This document shows positions 5,497-9,852 of a stretch of 9,852 bases of DNA, piece after piece. Each line of letters opens with the position of its first letter. Position 1 is the first letter of the stretch. The stretch is taken from positions 1 to 9,852 of the forward strand of contig JAGCMZ010000018.1 in assembly GCA_017646225.1 (NCBI GenBank). The letters are read 5' to 3'. The notes under the pieces are model-generated. The model searched no databases, was not told the origin of the DNA, and saw nothing but the letters and a program-made list of their open reading frames with translations. The translations under genes and the position numbers were made by a program. The stretch is from Paludibacteraceae bacterium (GTDB taxonomy: Bacteria > Bacteroidota > Bacteroidia > Bacteroidales > Paludibacteraceae).

Positions 5497-6473
5497 GTTT
5501 GCCCATTAGTGTAATTGTCCCCGTTTACAATGCTGGCAAGCATTTTAATGTCTTGCTAGATAGTATTTTGGCTCAAACTTTTACCCAGTTTGAGTTGATA
5601 TTGGTATTGGATTGTCCTACTGATGGTTCCGATAAAGTAGCCAAAGCCTATGCGCAAAAAGACAAGCGCATTGTTATAGTAGAAAACGAACAAAACCTAC
5701 ACATAGGCTATTCGCGCAATAAGGGGTTACAACTAGCAAAAGGAAATTACATTGCTTTTGCCGATCATGATGATTACGTACAACCTACCTGGTTAGAAAC
5801 GTTGTACAATAAGGCATTAGAAACGAATGCCGATGTAGTGGTGAGTGATATTGAAAATAGAGAAGTGAGGATGCCCGAAGCAAAAAAAGCAGATTATTAC
5901 TCATTCCCGCAAGTAAAGGGCGAAACATTGCGTCAAGGCATGTTGCAGGCCATGCTATGCAGTAGGCATTCAGTAGCTAATTCGGCTTGTTTTGATAATG
6001 CCAATAGTGTGTGGAATCAGTTGTACAAAAAAGAGTTGTTGGATAAAAATGGCATACAGTTTACAGACAATAAGCTGGTTTCGTACGAGGATGCTTTGTT
6101 TAATATCCCTGTTTTTTTGCACACCCAACGGGTGGCTTACGTGCCAGAGGCGTTGTATGTGCACATTACGCATCAAAACAACGAGTTTTCTAACTATGCA
6201 TACAAGTGTGAGGAAAAACTAACGGCGTATTTACTTGTTTTACAAGGGTATATAGAGGCGTTTAACTTGCCACCTGCGTATATGGGTCAAGCGGTAATGC
6301 GTAAATATTTTGTCTGCTTGTTTAACGAATATAAGCACAAAGGAGTGGTGGCAACTATTTCTTTGTTATTTATCTTACGCAACCATCCTTTTAAAGCAGC
6401 CGTTAAAGTTTACAGAAAGACCAAACCAACATTGTCGGTAGCAAAAAAAATCTTTTTATTTTGGTTGTCGTAA
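5493..6473 (+). CDS. Glycosyltransferase family 2 enzyme (GT-A fold)
   Basis: The product has 326 residues. The first 120 form a GT2 catalytic domain: ISVIVPVYNAG (5-15) for nucleotide binding, LVLDCPTDGS (37-46), IGYSRNKGLQLAKGNYIAFADHDD (71-94) with the DxD-type metal and donor site at DHDD (91-94), and the WLETLY helix. Further on, NSVWNQLYKKELL (171-183) and SYEDALFN (197-204) are the acceptor-side 'K.y.r..L' and 'ED..f' elements of capsule and exopolysaccharide enzymes of this family. The last 50 residues are basic and partly hydrophobic (VVATISLLFILRNHPF and KKIFLFWLS), suggesting peripheral membrane attachment. It should be an inverting transferase adding one sugar to the same glycan as its two upstream partners. 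The start overlaps the previous stop (ATGA, 5493-5496), and the 3' end overlaps the opposing flippase gene by 18 bases. The sugar is unknown. Confidence 0.93.
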   Translation: MSLPISVIVPVYNAGKHFNVLLDSILAQTFTQFELILVLDCPTDGSDKVAKAYAQKDKRIVIVENEQNLHIGYSRNKGLQLAKGNYIAFADHDDYVQPTWLETLYNKALETNADVVVSDIENREVRMPEAKKADYYSFPQVKGETLRQGMLQAMLCSRHSVANSACFDNANSVWNQLYKKELLDKNGIQFTDNKLVSYEDALFNIPVFLHTQRVAYVPEALYVHITHQNNEFSNYAYKCEEKLTAYLLVLQGYIEAFNLPPAYMGQAVMRKYFVCLFNEYKHKGVVATISLLFILRNHPFKAAVKVYRKTKPTLSVAKKIFLFWLS

Positions 6474-7895
6474 CCCTTTTAAGTAGCCAATGGCTTGTTG
6501 CCATAAGGTAGGGTAGAAGATGGCTGTTAGTAATAGATATCCCCCTAAAAATACTACGCCTCTAATAATCAGTTGCCAATATACGTTTTCTGTACATAAT
6601 GAAACATAATAGCAAACTACAGCTATTGCTCCAGAAAATAGCAAAGCAGGAGTGATGTGCCATGCTTGTTTGCCAAAATGAATGCCTAACTGTCGTTTTA
6701 CTTCCATACAACTGATTCCCCACGATAGGATACAAGCTACTGCGTAGCCTATTAACAATCCCAAGATATTCCAATGCAATCCCACCAAAATGGAGCCCAA
6801 AATAAGGCCTCGTTTGCCTAATTCGATGCCAAAACTAACGTTCGATTTGCCAATGGCATTGAGTGCATGAATGTTGATTTGGAACATAGGGGTTAATAAA
6901 TTGGCTGCACAAATAAGTTGAAAGTAGGGTACTGATTGCATCCATTTTTCGCCAAACAGGGTATAGAAAAGAGGATGGGCATCTACGATGAGTAATACCG
7001 TTATGGGTATAACAATGAGTGCAGCACGTTCTTGTATGGTGTTGAGTATACGGCAAAGGCGTTCTTTTTGGTCGTGTATTTGCGCAAATAGGTTGTAGGT
7101 TGTGCTTAAAATGGCCAAAAAAGTAAAATTGGCCGTTTCGCTCATTTTGTAGGCTTGGGTGTAGTAACCCACTTGTTTAATGGGGTATAGTTTACCCAAA
7201 ATAAACGTGTAGATGTTGTTGAATACCACCGATAGTAGCGAACTGGCCAAAATGTGCGAACTAAAGTGGCTATACTCGCGTATTACCTGCCATTTAAAGG
7301 TTAATTGGGGTTTCCACTTGGTGTGGAAATAAAACCCGAAAATCCTAAAAAAGTGGTAGGTGGTTTGTTGAGCAACCAATGCCCAAACACCGTACTGAAA
7401 GTAAGCCAAAGCAATACCTGCAATGCCACTTAATAGGGTAGCCGATAGGTTTATTTTTGCTAACGATTTGTAATCGAGTTCTTTGCCAATTAGAGCATAG
7501 GGTACTAAATAGCAAGCATTGAACAAAATGGCTAAAAAGGTAACCCTAGCAATGGCGGTTAGTTCGGGTTGATTAAAAAACTGGGCAATATAGGGTGCTG
7601 TGAAAAATAGCAACAAGTAGAGCGCCAACGATATGGCTAGGTTGGTATAAAAAATAGTGTTGGTATGCTCTGGTTTTAGTTCTTTGGTACGTACCAAAGC
7701 GTAATTAAAACCACTTTCTACCAATACGTACGATAATCCCGCAAAAATCATCACCATACCCATCAACCCGTAATCGGTAGGCGATAATAAGCGGGCGAGT
7801 ACAATCCCAATGAGGAATTGTACTCCCTGCTGTGCTACGCGGTCTATACTGCTCCACGTTAGCGCACCCAACATCTTATTTTTTAAATCGCTCAT
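6456..7895 (-). CDS. Wzx-like polysaccharide flippase (MOP superfamily)
   Basis: This inner-membrane protein of 479 residues is the normal length for the polysaccharide transporter (PST/WzxC-like) family, which flips lipid-linked oligosaccharides from the cytoplasmic to the periplasmic face. The N-terminus MSDLKNKMLGALTWSSIDR followed by ARLLSPTDYGLMGM and VESGFNYALVR (about 34-69) is the hallmark of this family, and I count about 12-14 hydrophobic segments along the chain. LNAIGKSNVSFGIELGKR (345-362) is the usual loop in the second half. The gene lies 19 bases after leuS on the same strand with no visible terminator or promoter between, so it is probably cotranscribed with leuS. It converges on the glycosyltransferase genes and very likely exports the glycan they build. 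The specific symbol wzx is plausible but not certain, so I leave it out. Confidence 0.93.
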   Translation of the reverse strand: MSDLKNKMLGALTWSSIDRVAQQGVQFLIGIVLARLLSPTDYGLMGMVMIFAGLSYVLVESGFNYALVRTKELKPEHTNTIFYTNLAISLALYLLLFFTAPYIAQFFNQPELTAIARVTFLAILFNACYLVPYALIGKELDYKSLAKINLSATLLSGIAGIALAYFQYGVWALVAQQTTYHFFRIFGFYFHTKWKPQLTFKWQVIREYSHFSSHILASSLLSVVFNNIYTFILGKLYPIKQVGYYTQAYKMSETANFTFLAILSTTYNLFAQIHDQKERLCRILNTIQERAALIVIPITVLLIVDAHPLFYTLFGEKWMQSVPYFQLICAANLLTPMFQINIHALNAIGKSNVSFGIELGKRGLILGSILVGLHWNILGLLIGYAVACILSWGISCMEVKRQLGIHFGKQAWHITPALLFSGAIAVVCYYVSLCTENVYWQLIIRGVVFLGGYLLLTAIFYPTLWQQAIGYLKGLRQPK

Positions 7896-7914
7896 CTATT
7901 GACTAGCGACAGGT

Positions 7915-9852
7915 TTACCCCAATACAATATTCACAATTTTACCTGGAACCACGATGATTTTACGAATGGTTTTGCCATCCATGAATTTTTGGGTTTGCT
8001 CGTTGGCAAGTGCTGCTTCTTCTACTTCTTTGGCCGATAAACCAGCAGCCAATTCTAGGGTAAAGCGTACTTTGCCGTTAAACGAGATAGGATATTTTAC
8101 GCTGTTTTCTACCAAGTAACTTTCGTTGTGAACAGGGTAGGTAGCATCGCAAACGGTACCTTCGCCACCCAATACGTGGAATAATTCTTCGGCAATGTGA
8201 GGTGCAAAAGGTGCCAACAAAATGGTTAGTGGCTCTAAAATAGCACGTTTGTGGCATTTTAGTTGGTTTAGCTCGTTTACGCAAATCATAAAGGCAGCTA
8301 CCGAGGTATTGAAAGAGAATTGTTCAATGTCGCTCGATACTTTCTTAATGGTTTTGTGTAGCGATTTTAGTTCTTCGGCAGTAGGTTCATCGTTGGTAAC
8401 ACATACGTCATCACCACTAAAGAACAAGCCCCAAAGACGTTTCAAGAAACGGTGAACACCGTCAATGCCGTTGGTATCCCAAGGTTTAGATTGTTCCAAA
8501 GGTCCAAGGAACATTTCGTACAAACGCAAGGTGTCGGCGCCGTAGTTTTCTACAATGTCGTCGGGGTTTACTACGTTAAACATCGATTTAGACATTTTTT
8601 CTACTGCCCAACCGCAAATGTATTTACCGTCTTCTAAAATAAATTCGGCATTAGCAAAGTCGGGCATCCACGCTTTAAAGCGTTCGGTATCCAAAATATC
8701 GTTGCTTACAATGTTTACATCTACGTGAATTTCTTGGGTTTCGTATTGGTCTTTTAGGCCCAACGAAACAAATTTATTAGTACCCACCACACGGTATACA
8801 AAGTTAGAACGACCTTGAATCATACCTTGGTTAATCAGTTTTTGGAATGGTTCGTCTTTGCAAATAACGCCCAAGTCGAACAAGAATTTGTTCCAGAAAC
8901 GGCTATAAATTAGGTGACCGGTAGCGTGCTCGGTACCACCAATGTAAAGGTCTACGTTTTGCCAATAGTTGTTGGCATCTGCACTTACCAACGCTTGGTC
9001 GTTGTGTGGATCCATGTAACGTAGGTAGTAAGCCGACGAACCTGCAAAACCAGGCATGGTGTTTAGTTCCAATGGATAACCATCGGCTGTTTGCCAATTT
9101 TCGGCACGTCCTAGTGGAGGTTCGCCCGTTTCGGTAGGCAAGTAGGTGCTAATTTCGGGCAATTGCAAAGGCAATTGATCTTCGCTAAGTGTGTAAGGTT
9201 GTCCGTCTTTGTAATATACAGGGAAAGGTTCGCCCCAGTAGCGTTGACGGCTAAAAATAGCATCGCGCAAACGGAAGTTTACTTTTACTTTGCCAATGCC
9301 TTTTTCGGCAATGTATTTTTTAGCAGTGGCGATGGCTTCTTTTACTTGCAAGCCGTTTAAGAAACCAGAGTTGCACATAATACCGTCTTTGGCATCGAAG
9401 CTTTCTTGGCTTACATCGCATCCTTCAATAACGGGAATGATGGGCAAGTTAAAGTGTTTAGCAAACGCATAGTCGCGGCTGTCGTGTGCGGGAACGGCCA
9501 TAATAGCACCGGTACCGTAGCCTGCCAATACGTAATCTGAAATCCATACAGGAATGTTTTCGCCAGTGAATGGATTCACCGCGTAAGCACCCGAGAAAAC
9601 ACCTGTTACACGACGGTCGGCAATGCGTTCGCGTTCGGTACGGCGTTTTACCATATCTAGGTAGGCATCTACTTCTGCTTTTTGTTCGGGGGTAGTAATT
9701 TGTGCTACGTAAGGGCTTTCGGGAGCCAATACCATAAAGGTAACACCAAATGTAGTATCGGCACGGGTGGTAAATACGGTCATGTTGATGTCGCTACCAG
9801 CAATGGCAAAGTCCATTTCGGCACCCTCGCTACGACCAATCCAGTTGCGTTG
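7915..9852 (-). CDS. leuS: Leucyl-tRNA synthetase, C-terminal two thirds
   Basis: Class I synthetase that charges tRNA-Leu with leucine in the cytoplasm; essential. The frame stays open to the window edge: 645 residues are visible, and the first ones read [12 protein letters not shown], so the ATG at 9816 is internal and the N-terminal HIGH half is missing. In the order read on the minus strand there are: the CP1 editing domain with the threonine-rich [11 protein letters not shown] and [13 protein letters not shown], where the editing Asp sits; [28 protein letters not shown]; a roughly 60-residue insertion (about 345-415 of the fragment) before the catalytic loop; KMSKS itself in [11 protein letters not shown]; the anticodon-binding helices; and the small C-terminal domain ending [20 protein letters not shown]. 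The insertion corresponds to the leucine-specific domain. All expected motifs are intact. The flippase gene follows 19 bases downstream. Confidence 0.98.
   Translation of the reverse strand, partial: QRNWIGRSEGAEMDFAIAGSDINMTVFTTRADTTFGVTFMVLAPESPYVAQITTPEQKAEVDAYLDMVKRRTERERIADRRVTGVFSGAYAVNPFTGENIPVWISDYVLAGYGTGAIMAVPAHDSRDYAFAKHFNLPIIPVIEGCDVSQESFDAKDGIMCNSGFLNGLQVKEAIATAKKYIAEKGIGKVKVNFRLRDAIFSRQRYWGEPFPVYYKDGQPYTLSEDQLPLQLPEISTYLPTETGEPPLGRAENWQTADGYPLELNTMPGFAGSSAYYLRYMDPHNDQALVSADANNYWQNVDLYIGGTEHATGHLIYSRFWNKFLFDLGVICKDEPFQKLINQGMIQGRSNFVYRVVGTNKFVSLGLKDQYETQEIHVDVNIVSNDILDTERFKAWMPDFANAEFILEDGKYICGWAVEKMSKSMFNVVNPDDIVENYGADTLRLYEMFLGPLEQSKPWDTNGIDGVHRFLKRLWGLFFSGDDVCVTNDEPTAEELKSLHKTIKKVSSDIEQFSFNTSVAAFMICVNELNQLKCHKRAILEPLTILLAPFAPHIAEELFHVLGGEGTVCDATYPVHNESYLVENSVKYPISFNGKVRFTLELAAGLSAKEVEEAALANEQTQKFMDGKTIRKIIVVPGKIVNIVLG

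Noticed and set aside
6463..6480. Possible terminator GGTTG-TCG-TAACC followed by CTTTT after the GT2 gene
   Set aside because: The stem has only four Watson-Crick pairs plus a G-T, with a short T run; too weak to call as a terminator.

Overview
The window looks like chromosomal DNA of a Bacteroidota bacterium, most likely of the order Bacteroidales. Four things point there: promoter-like TAnnTTTG boxes, starts without clear Shine-Dalgarno sequences, a secreted starch-binding protein ending in what looks like a type IX secretion (T9SS) C-terminal domain, and a leucyl-tRNA synthetase with an insertion before KMSKS of the kind seen in this phylum. The DNA is moderately AT-rich and densely coding, with no RNA gene, insertion sequence or CRISPR array that I can see. 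The genus cannot be fixed from the sequence; a T9SS tail argues mildly for a Prevotella-, Paludibacter- or Porphyromonas-like lineage rather than a typical Bacteroides.

Layout. (1) Positions 2-1234 (+) are the 3' end of a modular secreted protein: Pro/acidic linker, CBM26-like starch-binding module, a second beta-sandwich module, another Pro/acidic linker, a module like those of Bacteroidales amylases and SusE/SusF proteins, and the C-terminal sorting domain. The parent is probably a starch-degrading enzyme or starch-binding protein. A strong intrinsic terminator (1261-1295) closes it. (2) A new promoter (about 1348-1377) starts a tight cluster of three small genes I do not recognise by name (1413-2989): a bacterial PH-like domain protein, a two-helix membrane protein and a three-helix membrane protein. 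(3) Three glycosyltransferase genes follow (3056-6473), two of the GT4/GT-B type and one of the GT2/GT-A type, joined by ATGA stop/start overlaps. A second TAnnTTTG box lies just before the first. (4) On the minus strand and converging on them are a Wzx-like flippase (7895-6456) and leuS (from beyond 9852 to 7915), 19 bases apart. The flippase and GT2 genes overlap tail to tail by 18 bases.

The three glycosyltransferases would assemble a lipid-linked glycan at the cytoplasmic face of the inner membrane, and the flippase would move it to the periplasm. No polymerase, priming transferase, ligase or sugar-nucleotide gene is in view, so this is a fragment of a surface-glycan pathway. leuS is an unrelated housekeeping gene that probably drives transcription of the flippase.

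Nothing here is clearly a new defence or mobile system. The points most worth a second look are the palindromic REP-like sequence inside the second glycosyltransferase gene, the PH-like/membrane three-gene operon, the altered T9SS tail, the nearly leaderless glycosyltransferase start and the convergent overlap.
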